A stretch of 64,000 nt of DNA, taken from positions 2,562,140 to 2,626,139 of the forward strand of contig NZ_JAGGMN010000001.1 in the NCBI RefSeq assembly GCF_017875325.1, read 5' to 3'. The position numbers and the translations under genes are program-made. Source of the stretch: Methanofollis sp. W23 (GTDB lineage Archaea; Halobacteriota; Methanomicrobia; Methanomicrobiales; Methanofollaceae). This document shows positions 28,410 through 37,372 of this stretch, piece after piece (within the stretch, counting starts at the first letter, position 1; the number at the start of each line of letters is the position of its first letter). The notes under the pieces were generated by a model. That model ran no database searches and was not told the DNA's origin. It was given only the letters and a program-made list of their open reading frames with translations.

Positions 28410-29017
28410 ATGATGACGTCCTCCACTCGCACGTGCACTCCTTCAGATCGTTCCACGATCATATTGACCAGTCCGGTATGGGCGAGGGCCATCATGCAGA
28501 ACCCGGGGAGAAAACGCTGGCGTTTCCCGAAGACCGGCGGCGAGGAGATATGGGTGGCAAGCCCCTCGAAGCCGAGCATATGGTAGGCCCTGACGTCGTG
28601 GTACTCCCTGTCCCTGGAGAAGGCGGGACCGACGACATGCCCGGTGATCACCCCGGTGATGGGATCGGCCTCGATCACCCTGATCACGTGCTGGACCGGG
28701 CACCCGGCCCCCATCGGTCGGCCGACGACGATCTCGCCCTCCGCGATCCCCCGCCGCTCCACCAGGTCGGGCCTGAAGGGAAGGACGATCTTCCTGACCG
28801 TGGGCTCGCCTGGCAGGGGATCGATGACAAAGTCGTAGGCATTGCCGAGGATGTCTCGCCCGGTATAGACGGCGTCATGGACGGAGATGCAGGACCCGGC
28901 CTCGGAAAAGGGGCAGTCGGCGAGAGAGCGTTCCCCCGCGGCGACCATCTCCATGAACACCTCACAGGTCCGCGCCCCGCAGAGCCCGCAGTTCTTGCCA
29001 GGTGGTGTCCAGTCCAT
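28406..29017 (-). CDS. Fe-S domain protein of the coenzyme M operon
   Basis: The 203-residue protein begins with a four-Cys domain, CGLCGARTC then DCPF about 20 residues on. This is the cluster type seen at the N-terminus of corrinoid/Fe-S and CO-dehydrogenase gamma proteins. The rest (about 60-203) is a compact domain of unknown function containing GRPMGAGCPVQHV. No enzymatic motif is recognised. Its stop abuts the upstream GTPase (1-bp spacing) and its end overlaps marker 16 by 4 bp, so the three are probably made in fixed ratio. It may donate electrons or a cluster to marker 16. Confidence 0.75.
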   Translation of the reverse strand: MDWTPPGKNCGLCGARTCEVFMEMVAAGERSLADCPFSEAGSCISVHDAVYTGRDILGNAYDFVIDPLPGEPTVRKIVLPFRPDLVERRGIAEGEIVVGRPMGAGCPVQHVIRVIEADPITGVITGHVVGPAFSRDREYHDVRAYHMLGFEGLATHISSPPVFGKRQRFLPGFCMMALAHTGLVNMIVERSEGVHVRVEDVII

Positions 29018-29725
29018 CTACTCCCCCCTGAAGAAGAGGTCGGTCCCTTCGAGTCTCCTCACCACGCCAAAGTGGTGCTGCCACCCGATCTCCTTTTTCC
29101 CGACACAGACGGTGCAGACCCCAAGCGGCGGGACGCCGCGGAGCACGACCCTGTCCGGGTCTCCGATCGCAGGGGTCCCCGCGACCCGCCTGAACAGGTA
29201 GCGCAACCCGGTCCCCTGCACGGCGTTCGTCTCGACGATCTCGATCTCTGGGGCCACCTCCCTGATCCGCTCGCGGAAGACCTCTTTTTCGGCCTGGGAG
29301 ACGAGGTCTGTCCTGGTGACGACCGCCATGTCGGCGAGGGCGATCATGGGCCCCATCTTGAGCGGGGCATGGGTGCCTGAGATCGCGCTGAGGACGACGA
29401 TCCCGAGGGACTGGGTGACGTACGGCGAGCATCTGAGACAGAGCCCGGCACTCTCCACGATGAGGAGGTCGGCCCCCTCCCTCCCTGCCCATTCCATCGC
29501 TTCCCGCATGATCATGATCCCGGCATGGTCTGGGCAGAGGTCGCCAGAATATACTTTTTTTGTGGGGATGCCGAACTCCCGCGCGATCTCCTCGTCTTCA
29601 AAGGCCCTGACCACGTCGATCTTCAGGTAGGCGGGCTGCATCTCGCCGCCGAGATGCCTGATCACCTGCTTCACGACCGCGGTCTTCCCTGCAGACGGGG
29701 GCCCAGCAACGACCAGGAGTCTCAC
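29018..29725 (-). CDS. HypB/CooC-like P-loop GTPase
   Basis: The 235-residue protein starts MRLLVVAGPPSAGKTAVVKQ (Walker A) and has the SIMIBI-class acidic switch IVESAGLC. TRTDL is in the place of NKxD, and NAVQGTG follows it. Cysteine pairs CLRC (about residue 97) and CTVC (about 205), with a nearby HH, suggest metal or cluster binding. Such GTPases insert metals or assist Fe-S protein maturation (HypB, UreG, CobW). In this operon it probably matures the marker 16 or Fe-S protein. It overlaps the upstream ABC ATPase gene by 4 bp. Confidence 0.8.
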   Translation of the reverse strand: MRLLVVAGPPSAGKTAVVKQVIRHLGGEMQPAYLKIDVVRAFEDEEIAREFGIPTKKVYSGDLCPDHAGIMIMREAMEWAGREGADLLIVESAGLCLRCSPYVTQSLGIVVLSAISGTHAPLKMGPMIALADMAVVTRTDLVSQAEKEVFRERIREVAPEIEIVETNAVQGTGLRYLFRRVAGTPAIGDPDRVVLRGVPPLGVCTVCVGKKEIGWQHHFGVVRRLEGTDLFFRGE

Positions 29726-30528
29726 GCCGCGTTCACCTCTCCAGGGGGCGAGAGGTGGTGCAGGTCGCCGGTGATGATCTTTCCTGCCCTGATCTCTTCC
29801 CTGAGCATGCAGAGGAATCCGTCGACTGCCCTGACCTGTTCGAGGGCCTCGAGCTCGACACCTGTCGCTTCGATGACCCTGACGACCGTGCCGTTCCGCA
29901 TCACGACCCTCCGGTCGCAGAGGAGGGCGACGAGCGGGTCGTGGGTGACGAAGACCACGGCCTTCTGGTAGGTTCTCAGAACCTCGATCACCCGGTCCTT
30001 GAAGATCCCGGCATTCTCGACCTCGTCGAGGATGATCACAGGAGTGTTGCTGATGAGGATCGCGTCGGCGACCATCAGGGAACGCGTCTGTCCCCCTGAG
30101 AGCGAGGTCATCCTGGCGCCGGGCGTGATCTTCTCGCCGGTGAACTCGTTTGCAAGGGCGATCGTCTCCTCGACGACTCCTTCCTCCTCGATCTTTCGTG
30201 ACCTGAGATGCATCTCAAGAAATTCCTGCACCTGGAGGTCGGCGAGACACTTGGTGTTCTGGGTGATGAGGGCGACCGGTTTTTTTGCAGGGTCACGGAC
30301 ATATTCCTCGGGCGGCGCCCGGCCATTGACCAGCACGGTCCGTCCGGTGACGGTGTCCTTCTGGGCAAAGACTTCGATGTCGTTGATCAGGGCGCTCTTC
30401 CCAGAGCCTGTCGGGCCGACGATGGCAAGGGTCTCGCCTGGCCTGATCACGATCTGATCGAAGTGTTCGGTCTCGCCGTTCTTGTCGCTTCCAGGGAGGA
30501 GGGTGATCTCGGTGGCCTGGTGGTCCAT
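29722..30528 (-). CDS. Orphan ABC-type ATPase of the coenzyme M operon
   Basis: The 268-residue single ABC cassette has Walker A GPTGSGKSA, signature LSGGQTRSLMVADA, Walker B VIILDEVENAG and the switch histidine in FVTHDP. No permease gene lies nearby, and there is no membrane segment, so it is unlikely to be a simple importer. It is the first gene of the six-gene operon and may drive assembly or activation, by analogy with soluble ABC ATPases such as SufC or the methyl-coenzyme M reductase activator A2. A TATA-like AAGATATACTT lies near 30560-30570. Confidence 0.78.
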   Translation of the reverse strand: MDHQATEITLLPGSDKNGETEHFDQIVIRPGETLAIVGPTGSGKSALINDIEVFAQKDTVTGRTVLVNGRAPPEEYVRDPAKKPVALITQNTKCLADLQVQEFLEMHLRSRKIEEEGVVEETIALANEFTGEKITPGARMTSLSGGQTRSLMVADAILISNTPVIILDEVENAGIFKDRVIEVLRTYQKAVVFVTHDPLVALLCDRRVVMRNGTVVRVIEATGVELEALEQVRAVDGFLCMLREEIRAGKIITGDLHHLSPPGEVNAA

Positions 30529-30742
30529 GGAGGGGCGGTTATCTTATGGATGTGATAAGTATATCTTTTCGTCTCGCTTTTATGGACAAAGAGGAATTAT
30601 GTTGGCATAGTTTTCCCTAAAATGCTGATAATATGTCCCAATATGTGGGGTGACCTGTCCCTGCTCTGGCTGATTGGGGAGGAGAGGTTCTGACTGTGGA
30701 CAGGTGTCCTGAAAGGAAGAAAAGGGTGCGGTCCCTCTGTGG

Positions 30743-31834
30743 TCACTCAGGCCTGACCAGCGGGACCACCTGCGCGAGGTGGTAACCGCAGATGACCCGG
30801 ACCCTCTCCCCGAAAGCGGCGTCGAGGGCCGGGTCTCCGGTGTCCATGAAGAGCGTGGGGGTGGCGGCGAGTTTGCCGGGGGTGGCGACGACGATGAGGT
30901 GGTCGGGCCCCACGGCTCTCAGCACCGCAGGGGTGATCGGCCCGGTGCCCCGGCCGAGGACCGCGCCCTGCGCTCCGATCGGGCTGATGATGATCCAGGA
31001 TCTTTTCGCCCATTCGAGATGTGCGAGGAGCGCCGCCTCGTCGGCATCGGCGACGACGAGTTTTCTGTCCACGATGATATCCACCCCGAGGAGGGTCGCC
31101 GTGATCCCGGCCTCCCGTGCGATCGCGGCGGTGGTGCTCCCGGCGCCGAGGACCACGCACCCGCCCGCCCTGATCAGGTCGGCCATGAACCTGGCGATGC
31201 CGGCGAGGGCCGCCGCCTCGTCCCTGAACGAGGCTTCTTTCCCAGACTGCACGCGGCCAGGAAGGAAGGGCACTCGCACCGTCGCATAAAGGCGGGCCCG
31301 CAACTCCCCCCGCCGATATGCTTCCTCATCGATGTCCATCACCTCGGCCTCGCGGAGGGCATAGTCGCCGCCAAGGACCTCGCCCACCATGGCCGGGCGG
31401 ACTGCAAAGACCCCAGAGTACATCTTCACGCCTGCAGGGATGCCGAGGACAGGGATCTCTCCCGCGGCCGCGACGACGTCCCGCGCCGTGCCGTCGCCGC
31501 CGCAGAAGAGGACGAGGTCGGCCCCGGCGGCGATACAGGCCCTGACCGCGGTGCGAGTGTCGTCGGCCGTCGTCTCAGGGCCTTTGGGGACATGGACGAT
31601 CCTGTAGTCCCTGACGCCCGCGGCTTCCAGGGCGTCGGCCCCCATCGGTCCGGCAGAGGTGAGGATCAGGAGGGGGAGGTTCTTGAGCGTACGGAGGGCC
31701 TCGACGGCACGTCCCTCTGCCTTCGGCACCGCCCCGCGCCGTCTTGCCTCGGCGGCTCTCCCGTCGGTCCCCTTCAATCCGACCGTGCCGCCGAGGCCGG
31801 CGACCGGGTTGATGACCAGGCCGATTATCGTCAT
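30743..31834 (-). CDS. ATP-NAD kinase-like protein (archaeal COG3199 type)
   Basis: The product is 363 residues from the ATG at 31834 (MTIIGLVINPVAGLGG). The signature VLFCGGDGTARDV is the phosphate-donor site of NAD and diacylglycerol kinases. The C-terminal half (LGAGSTTAAIAREAG, GRGTGPITPAVL) is typical of the longer archaeal family. It probably phosphorylates NAD to NADP. The open frame begins at 31897, but the extra residues are low-quality. It is separated from the coenzyme M operon by 214 bp in which I see only that operon's promoter. Confidence 0.85.
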   Translation of the reverse strand: MTIIGLVINPVAGLGGTVGLKGTDGRAAEARRRGAVPKAEGRAVEALRTLKNLPLLILTSAGPMGADALEAAGVRDYRIVHVPKGPETTADDTRTAVRACIAAGADLVLFCGGDGTARDVVAAAGEIPVLGIPAGVKMYSGVFAVRPAMVGEVLGGDYALREAEVMDIDEEAYRRGELRARLYATVRVPFLPGRVQSGKEASFRDEAAALAGIARFMADLIRAGGCVVLGAGSTTAAIAREAGITATLLGVDIIVDRKLVVADADEAALLAHLEWAKRSWIIISPIGAQGAVLGRGTGPITPAVLRAVGPDHLIVVATPGKLAATPTLFMDTGDPALDAAFGERVRVICGYHLAQVVPLVRPE

Positions 31835-31976
31835 GGATGAGGCAGGGTATGCCGTCATGAAGAAAAAAAGATGTGTCATAGAAGGAGAGGGAGTCACGCA
31901 TGCCTGTCAGGAAAGGGGTCAGAGAGGGAAGGTCATGGCGAGGTCTTCCAGGGTGTGAGAAATGAACCGAAATGGT

Positions 31977-32135
31977 GGCCCTGTAGAACCCCTCACTTCT
32001 TCTTGGTGCAAGGGTGACTCAATCGCTTTCCCACCCGATCACGCCGGGGGCGCTGTCCCCGGAGCCTCCAGGTCACGATGGGGCCGGGAAGGCGCAAAAA
32101 ATGATCATGAAGAGGGAGGTGCTGTCCCTGGCCTC
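31977..32135. repeat. Partial copy of the MITE-like element (left end and core)
   Basis: The left end GGCCCTGTAGAACCCCTC is followed by GTGACTCAATCGCTTTCCC and the core CGCCGGGGGCGCTGTCCCCGG. GATGGGGCCGGGAAGGC and GATCATGAAGAGG come next. No right inverted end or matching flank was found before the stop of the glutamate synthase gene at 32159, so this copy is truncated. Confidence 0.65.
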
Positions 32136-32158
32136 TCCATTGTACACATTTCTCCTTC

Positions 32159-33643
32159 CTACACATGCCTGATCCCGGTGTGATCCGAGATCTCTGTATT
32201 TGTCGTGCAGAGATCGTCGACAGAGAGGGCGTGGACATCATCGTGACCGGTGAGGCGTGCGAAGGTCCTGAGCTCTTCGGTCGAGACGGTGAGATAGTTT
32301 TCCAGCATCCTGGCCGAGATATCCACCCGCAACCGCCTCCTCAATGCCGGGTCCTGGGTGGTCACCCCGACCGGGCAGGTGCCGGTGGAACAGAGGCGGT
32401 ACTGCTGGCAGGCGCAGGCCATCAGGGCGGCGGTGCCGATCGCGACGGCGTCGGCCCCCATGGCCAGGGCCCTGGCGAAGTCCGCGGAGATGCGCAGGCC
32501 CCCGGTGGCCACCAGGGAGATGTCATCGGCGCCATGTCGGTCGAGGAAGGCCCTGACCCGGTGGAGGGCGAAGGGCGTCGGGACCGAGGTGGCGTCCTTC
32601 ACGACGCGGGGGGCGGCCGCAGTCGCCCCTGGGCGCCCGTCGACAGTGACAAAGTCGGCGCCTGCAGGGAGGACCACCGCCAGGTCGTCCTCGATGCGGC
32701 CCGCGGCAAGTTTCACCCCGACCGGACGGCCGTCGGTGGCGTCACGTAGATGTTCTATCGTTTCCCTGAGGGTTTCAGCGTCCCTGATCTCCTCGAACCT
32801 TGCGGGGCTCGTGATCTCGCGCCCTGGCGGGAATCCCCGTACCGCCGCGATCTCGGGCGTCACCTTCTCTGCAGGCAGGTGGCCGCCCATCCCTGGTTTG
32901 GCGGACTGCCCGATCTTTATCTCGACGGCGTCCACCATCCTGAGGTCTTCAGGGGTGGTGGTGTAGTGGTTCGGGACGTACTCGAGGATGTAGCGGTACG
33001 AGGCGTCCCGCACTTCTTCAAGCATCCCTCCCTCTCCCGAGCACATCGCCGTCCCCACCGCGGCGCTCCCCCGTGCGAGGGCGAGTTTGATCTCGCGCGA
33101 GAGCGCCCCGAATGACATGTGGGTGACATAGATAGGCGTCTCGATGACAAGTGGATGGTCGGCGCGGGGGCCGATGACCGTCCTGGTGTCCACCGGTTCG
33201 TCGTGGTTAAGAGGGAGGCGTGCCAGCTGTGCCCCGAGAATAAGGATCTCGTCCCACGAGAGGACCGGACGCTGGGTGCGCATCGGTTCGACGACCGACG
33301 CGCCGGTGGCGGCGATCTGGTGGATCTCGGCCATGTGCACTTCGAGAAGGTCGGCCTCCCGCCGCCACTCCCCAAGATAGCCCTCAGCATACCCGAGGCC
33401 GTAATGAGAGACCGTGATGGCGTGGGTGGCGCCGCAGACCGGGCAGACGACTGTCTGCTCCACCGTCTTCTTCGGTTCCACCTCGACGATGTGCAGGTGG
33501 GAACGGTCTGAGCGGCATATCGGACACTGCCAGTCCTCGGGAAACTCCGGAGGTTCGGTGCCTGGAGTGACCCCGGTGGCCTGGTCACCATGTGCGGGGT
33601 CATACTCAAAGACCTGGCAGACATCACAGCGGTACCTCGCCAT
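32159..33643 (-). CDS. Rubredoxin-fused glutamate synthase large domain (archaeal GltB-type)
   Basis: The product is 494 residues from the ATG at 33643, which has GGGGGGA upstream. Residues 1-50 are a rubredoxin-like domain (YRCDVCQVFEYDP, then WQCPICRSD). A second Cys pair (CPVCGA) follows at about 65. From about 150 on is the FMN-binding glutamate synthase barrel with KIGQSAKPGMGGHLP, SLVATGGLR and the 3Fe-4S cysteine segment CACQQYRLCSTGTCPVG. It makes glutamate from 2-oxoglutarate and glutamine-derived ammonia, with electrons probably entering through the rubredoxin domain. No amidotransferase subunit is adjacent. The frame is open to 33781 but that part is not homologous-looking. Confidence 0.88.
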   Translation of the reverse strand: MARYRCDVCQVFEYDPAHGDQATGVTPGTEPPEFPEDWQCPICRSDRSHLHIVEVEPKKTVEQTVVCPVCGATHAITVSHYGLGYAEGYLGEWRREADLLEVHMAEIHQIAATGASVVEPMRTQRPVLSWDEILILGAQLARLPLNHDEPVDTRTVIGPRADHPLVIETPIYVTHMSFGALSREIKLALARGSAAVGTAMCSGEGGMLEEVRDASYRYILEYVPNHYTTTPEDLRMVDAVEIKIGQSAKPGMGGHLPAEKVTPEIAAVRGFPPGREITSPARFEEIRDAETLRETIEHLRDATDGRPVGVKLAAGRIEDDLAVVLPAGADFVTVDGRPGATAAAPRVVKDATSVPTPFALHRVRAFLDRHGADDISLVATGGLRISADFARALAMGADAVAIGTAALMACACQQYRLCSTGTCPVGVTTQDPALRRRLRVDISARMLENYLTVSTEELRTFARLTGHDDVHALSVDDLCTTNTEISDHTGIRHV

Positions 33644-33659
33644 GCCAGTCCCCCCATCC

Positions 33660-33914
33660 TTACTTCCCGGCCTGATCCTTCTCCGAACCGCGGGAACAGT
33701 AGTAGATATGTTCGAGTCCCATCTTCTCGTAAACTGGGCACCCGCCGCAGATACATCCCTTTTCCGCCGTAATGCACGCACTCATTCCGATCGACGGGAA
33801 GCAGTAGCCCCCCTCTTCGCCGCAGTCCTCAAAACTTGGGCACTCGGTGCAGGTGCAGAGCGAGAGGACCATCTGCTTCTTCTCTTCCATCTCGGTCGTC
33901 ATGATAGGTTTCAT
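33660..33914 (-). CDS. DUF2769 Cys-rich small protein
   Basis: The 84-residue protein from the ATG at 33914 (GGGGGA ribosome-binding site) contains about ten cysteines: LCTCTECPSFEDC, YCFPS, ACITAEKGCICGGCPVYEK and YYC. The CICGGCPVY segment marks the archaeal DUF2769 family, whose function is unknown. The cysteines probably bind an iron-sulfur cluster or zinc. It is 16 bp upstream of the rubredoxin-fused glutamate synthase gene on the same strand, so the two are probably cotranscribed and it may supply electrons to it. Confidence 0.75.
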   Translation of the reverse strand: MKPIMTTEMEEKKQMVLSLCTCTECPSFEDCGEEGGYCFPSIGMSACITAEKGCICGGCPVYEKMGLEHIYYCSRGSEKDQAGK

Positions 33915-34856
33915 CCACGTCCCCCAACTCTGCCATACGCCCGGGCTTATAATAATGTTGTGATGCTCTGGAGTGCCGTCTTGATGGGCTTTCGGTGTCG
34001 TGATAGGCAGGGGTCTGGGGAGGATGAGGACGGATGGAGGGGTAGACGGTCCTGGAGAGATCCTCTGGATTGAAGTCTCTCCAGATCTCTGGCCGCTTGA
34101 ATTCTTCGATCTTCTGGCTCTGGAGAACTGCTCATGAAGCGAACGCACATCTCGCGCATGTGGGGTGAACATTTCTCGTCACGTGCGTTCTCCCTCTTTT
34201 CAAGACAGGAAAACCGGTGAAGACCATGCTCACTTCACCGTCCCCTTCTCCTCCTCGTGGGAGATTCCAGGGGGTAAAAGCCTCCAGGTGCGAGATGGTG
34301 GTGAAGACCCGATGGTTGAGGTCGGCACACTCTCCCGCCAGAGAGGGTCACTGTGAGGATTTACTATGAGCATATCCCAAAACTCTCTTGGGGCAACATC
34401 TCCTCGAACTGAAATGTATTCTTCCAGAAATTCTTCAGTCTCTTCTCCGCTGGGCGGCGTGCCGCCTCCCTGACCCCTGGCGGATGGCGATTGGAGGGGA
34501 ATCGCTGAAGGATAGATCTGGCAAGGGTCATCTATTCTGGATCGAGTGCATGCCGTCTGCTTCAAGGTTACCTTCATTCTCCCAATCGTGTGGCGGAGGA
34601 CCGGGGGGCGGCGAGCCCCCCAGCAGAAGATATGCATTCAAAATTCCTGGAAAGGAACTCCGGTTTGAGGGAATGTTCAGACTTCAGAGAGTGTATGGAT
34701 ATGCGCGTCGCGAGACATGTGTCGCCGTCTCGCGCCTGGGGACTCCACCCCTGGCAGGAGCGTAGGGAAAGGTCAGAGAGTTTTGGGATGACCTTGATGA
34801 TAATGATCCAGAAGATTGGCTCAATGGTCCGTGCGAAAAAAGGATCTGGCCGGGGA
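33915..34856. repeat. Intergenic patchwork of repeat fragments
   Basis: There is no supported gene in about 940 bp. A stretch at 34152-34220 (TGAACATTTCTCGTCACGTG) matches the interior of the element at 59150. CATATCCCAAAACTCTC at about 34373 and its inverse GAGAGTTTTGGGATG at about 34779 belong to a second short dispersed motif. Near 34580-34620, TCGTGTGGCGGAGGACCGGG and GGCGAGCCCCCCAG match the right part of the main element. No intact element was delimited. Confidence 0.5.
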
Positions 34857-36215
34857 TCACCCCACCTCTGGCAGGTGCGCCAGCGACTCCCTGATCAACT
34901 CGGCCGGGTAGTCGTAGTCAGGGAGGCCGCCCGCGAGATAGGTGTCATAACTTGCAAAGTCGAAATTGCCGTGGCCAGAATTGTTGAAGAGGATCACCTT
35001 CTCCTCCCCGGTCTTCCGGCAGGCCAGGGCGGCTTCGATCGCCGCCTTCACTGCATGGGCCGCTTCAGGGGCGACGATGACTCCTTCAGTCCGTGCGAAG
35101 GTGAGGGCCGCCTCGAAGACCTCGTTCTGGTGATATGATTCGGCCCGCATCGTCCCGGCGTCGGCAAGATGGGCAACGAGGGGTGAGACCCCGTGGTAGC
35201 GCAGCCCGCCCGCATGGATCGCCGGCGGCACAAAGTCGTGGCCAAGGGTGAACATCTTGAGGAGCGGGGTGAGCCCTGCGATGTCGCCGTAGTCATAGGC
35301 ATAGAGTCCTTTCGTGAGGGTCGGGCAGGCCGCCGGTTCGACCCCGACGACCTCGGTCTCAGGATGGGTGCCGCGGAGTTTTTCCCCGGCGAACGGGAAG
35401 GCGAGTCCGGCGAAGTTCGACCCGCCGCCGACGCACCCGATGACCATGTCTGGATAGGCGTCTTCACGCGCGAGTTGCTCCCGCGCCTCGAGCCCGATGA
35501 TTGTCTGGTGGAGGCAGACATGGTTCAGGACCGAGCCGAGGGCATAGTTGGTGTCGGCATGGTTCACGGCATCCTCCACCGCCTCCGAGATCGCGATTCC
35601 CAGGCTCCCCGGCGTGTCAGGATGATCGGCGAGCACCTTCTTGCCCGCGGCGGTCATCTCGCTCGGTGACGGGATGCATTCGGCTCCATAGACCTGCATC
35701 ATGCTCTTCCTGTACGGCTTCTGGGCATAGGACGACCTCACCATGTAGACCGTGCACTCCATCCCGAAGAGGGCGGTCGCAAAGGCGAGGGAAGACCCCC
35801 ACTGCCCTGCCCCGGTCTCGGTGGCGAGCCGCTCGATCCCCTCCTTCATGTTGTAATAGGCCTGCGGCACTGCAGTGTTTGGCTTGTGCGAACCAGGCGG
35901 GCTGACCCCCTCCCACTTGTAGTAGATCTTTGCCGGGGTCTTGAGGTGCTCCTCGAGGCGCCGCGCCCTGTACAGGGGACTCGGCCTCCAGAGTTTCAGG
36001 ATCTCCTGGACCTCGTCGGGAATGGGGACCGAACGCGTGGTTGCCATCTCCTGCCTGATCAATTCGCGGGGGAAGATGGCTGCAAGGTCGTCGGGTTTTA
36101 CCGGGTTTCCTGTGCTGGGGTGGAGAGGCGGGGCAAGCGGCGTCGGCAGGTCGGCCTGGATGTTGTACCAGGCCTTCGGCATCGCGTCCTCATCCAGGAG
36201 GATCTTGGTGCGCAT
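34857..36215 (-). CDS. trpB2: Tryptophan synthase beta chain, TrpB2 type
   Basis: The 452-residue PLP enzyme has the N-terminal extension typical of TrpB2 ([20 protein letters not shown]) and the Schiff-base lysine K111 in [23 protein letters not shown] and the phosphate loop [11 protein letters not shown] follow. It condenses indole (or O-phosphoserine/serine-derived aminoacrylate) to tryptophan; TrpB2 enzymes often stand alone without TrpA, as here. It is monocistronic, with repeat-rich gaps on the downstream side. Confidence 0.92.
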   Translation of the reverse strand: MRTKILLDEDAMPKAWYNIQADLPTPLAPPLHPSTGNPVKPDDLAAIFPRELIRQEMATTRSVPIPDEVQEILKLWRPSPLYRARRLEEHLKTPAKIYYKWEGVSPPGSHKPNTAVPQAYYNMKEGIERLATETGAGQWGSSLAFATALFGMECTVYMVRSSYAQKPYRKSMMQVYGAECIPSPSEMTAAGKKVLADHPDTPGSLGIAISEAVEDAVNHADTNYALGSVLNHVCLHQTIIGLEAREQLAREDAYPDMVIGCVGGGSNFAGLAFPFAGEKLRGTHPETEVVGVEPAACPTLTKGLYAYDYGDIAGLTPLLKMFTLGHDFVPPAIHAGGLRYHGVSPLVAHLADAGTMRAESYHQNEVFEAALTFARTEGVIVAPEAAHAVKAAIEAALACRKTGEEKVILFNNSGHGNFDFASYDTYLAGGLPDYDYPAELIRESLAHLPEVG

Positions 36216-36454
36216 ACCACAACTGTGTGATGATCATAAATATACATTATCGTACTTTTCTCGGCATTCTGATGATCTCAGCTTCTGGCGATTTCAGCCT
36301 CTGAGAGATCGTAAAAAAATGAATAGAGTCCCTCGACCTGATTGATAGGTGAGGAAATGAGATATTCAAGAGAGGAGTTTCTTCTCCTGCCCCTGTTTTT
36401 TCTCTGACTTTTGTCTGGCCTCTTGACCGGATCACCTTTTTGCGCCGCAGAACC

Positions 36455-36661
36455 TCACCCGAGATCCTCTTCCCCGAAGATGAAGATCTCTTCGATCGGC
36501 GCCCCCAGTTCACGGGAGACCCGCCAGGCAAGGCGGAGAGAAGGGTTGTACTTCCCCTTCTCCAGGAAGACGATCGTCTCCCGTCTGACCCCAACTCGTG
36601 TGGCCAGTTCTTCCTGGGTGAGTCCGAGGCGGGCCCGGTATTCACGCATCCGTGTCTGCAT
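36455..36661 (-). CDS. XRE-family HTH transcriptional regulator
   Basis: The 68-residue protein consists almost entirely of one helix-turn-helix of the Cro/XRE class ([30 protein letters not shown]). This is the YozG-like type common in archaea. It is encoded 6 bp downstream of an ABC exporter permease and in the same neighbourhood as a DUF2178 membrane protein, a common partner of such regulators. It probably controls this small locus. Confidence 0.87.
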   Translation of the reverse strand: MQTRMREYRARLGLTQEELATRVGVRRETIVFLEKGKYNPSLRLAWRVSRELGAPIEEIFIFGEEDLG

Positions 36662-36667
36662 CTGAGA

Positions 36668-37372
36668 TCATGGGATGGTGGTCACGATACGCTCTTTGTC
36701 CAGGAACCGGGTAGCCCATGCAAGGATGCCCAGGAGGGCGGCGGCGACGGCGAGCAGGGTTCCAATCACTCCCCACCCGACCGAGAACGAGGAGCCCATA
36801 AACCCTGTCACGAGCGAGAAGGAGAAGATCACCACGAAGATGACGACCACGTTGACGATCTGGTTCTCCTTCAACCCGAGGAGGAGTTGAATAAATCCAA
36901 GTCCTCCGGTGGCAAACGCGATGTAGGCCGGCACCACCACCAGCAGGTGGACGATGATCTGGAGAGACGGAAGGACGACTCCTCCTCCAAGACTGGAGGC
37001 CGCCCCGATGATCAGCACCACCCCGATGAGTGTGAGGGCGTAGGCCGGGATGACAGTCCCGACGACCTTCCCTGCCCAGAGGTTCCTGAGCGAGATCGGG
37101 GCGCAGAGGAGGGTCTCGATGGTCCCGTCGGTCTTCTCGCGCAGGAAGACCTGGCCGGCGAAGATGTAGCCAAGGAAGACCCCGATGAGCACCGGGAACA
37201 TGAAGAGCGCCTGGTCGATCGGGGCGCCTCCCTCGGTGGTACCAAGGGCCGTGATGGCCGGGGCCATCGGGAGCGAGAAGAGGACGACGACGATGATCGC
37301 CGAGATGATCGTCTGTCTGGACGTGAGGATCGCTTTCACCTCTTTTCGCGCCACGGTTATGACACTGCTCAT
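36668..37372 (-). CDS. ABC-2 type transporter permease
   Basis: The 234-residue membrane protein has six predicted helices. It begins MSSVITVARKEVKAILTSRQ, the usual start of ABC-2 and Nat/Ybh-type exporters. VFLREKTDGTIETLLCAPIS is the conserved cytoplasmic coupling segment. It overlaps the stop of the ATPase gene by 4 bp and should form the export channel with that ATPase. The substrate is unknown; drugs, peptides or lipids are usual for this group. Confidence 0.87.
   Translation of the reverse strand: MSSVITVARKEVKAILTSRQTIISAIIVVVLFSLPMAPAITALGTTEGGAPIDQALFMFPVLIGVFLGYIFAGQVFLREKTDGTIETLLCAPISLRNLWAGKVVGTVIPAYALTLIGVVLIIGAASSLGGGVVLPSLQIIVHLLVVVPAYIAFATGGLGFIQLLLGLKENQIVNVVVIFVVIFSFSLVTGFMGSSFSVGWGVIGTLLAVAAALLGILAWATRFLDKERIVTTIP

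Noticed and set aside
28433-31840. Large plus-strand ORFs (315 and 353 aa) over the coenzyme M operon and ATP-NAD kinase gene
   Set aside because: Antisense shadows with Asp/Gly/Arg-rich composition and no recognisable motifs; the minus-strand genes are well supported.
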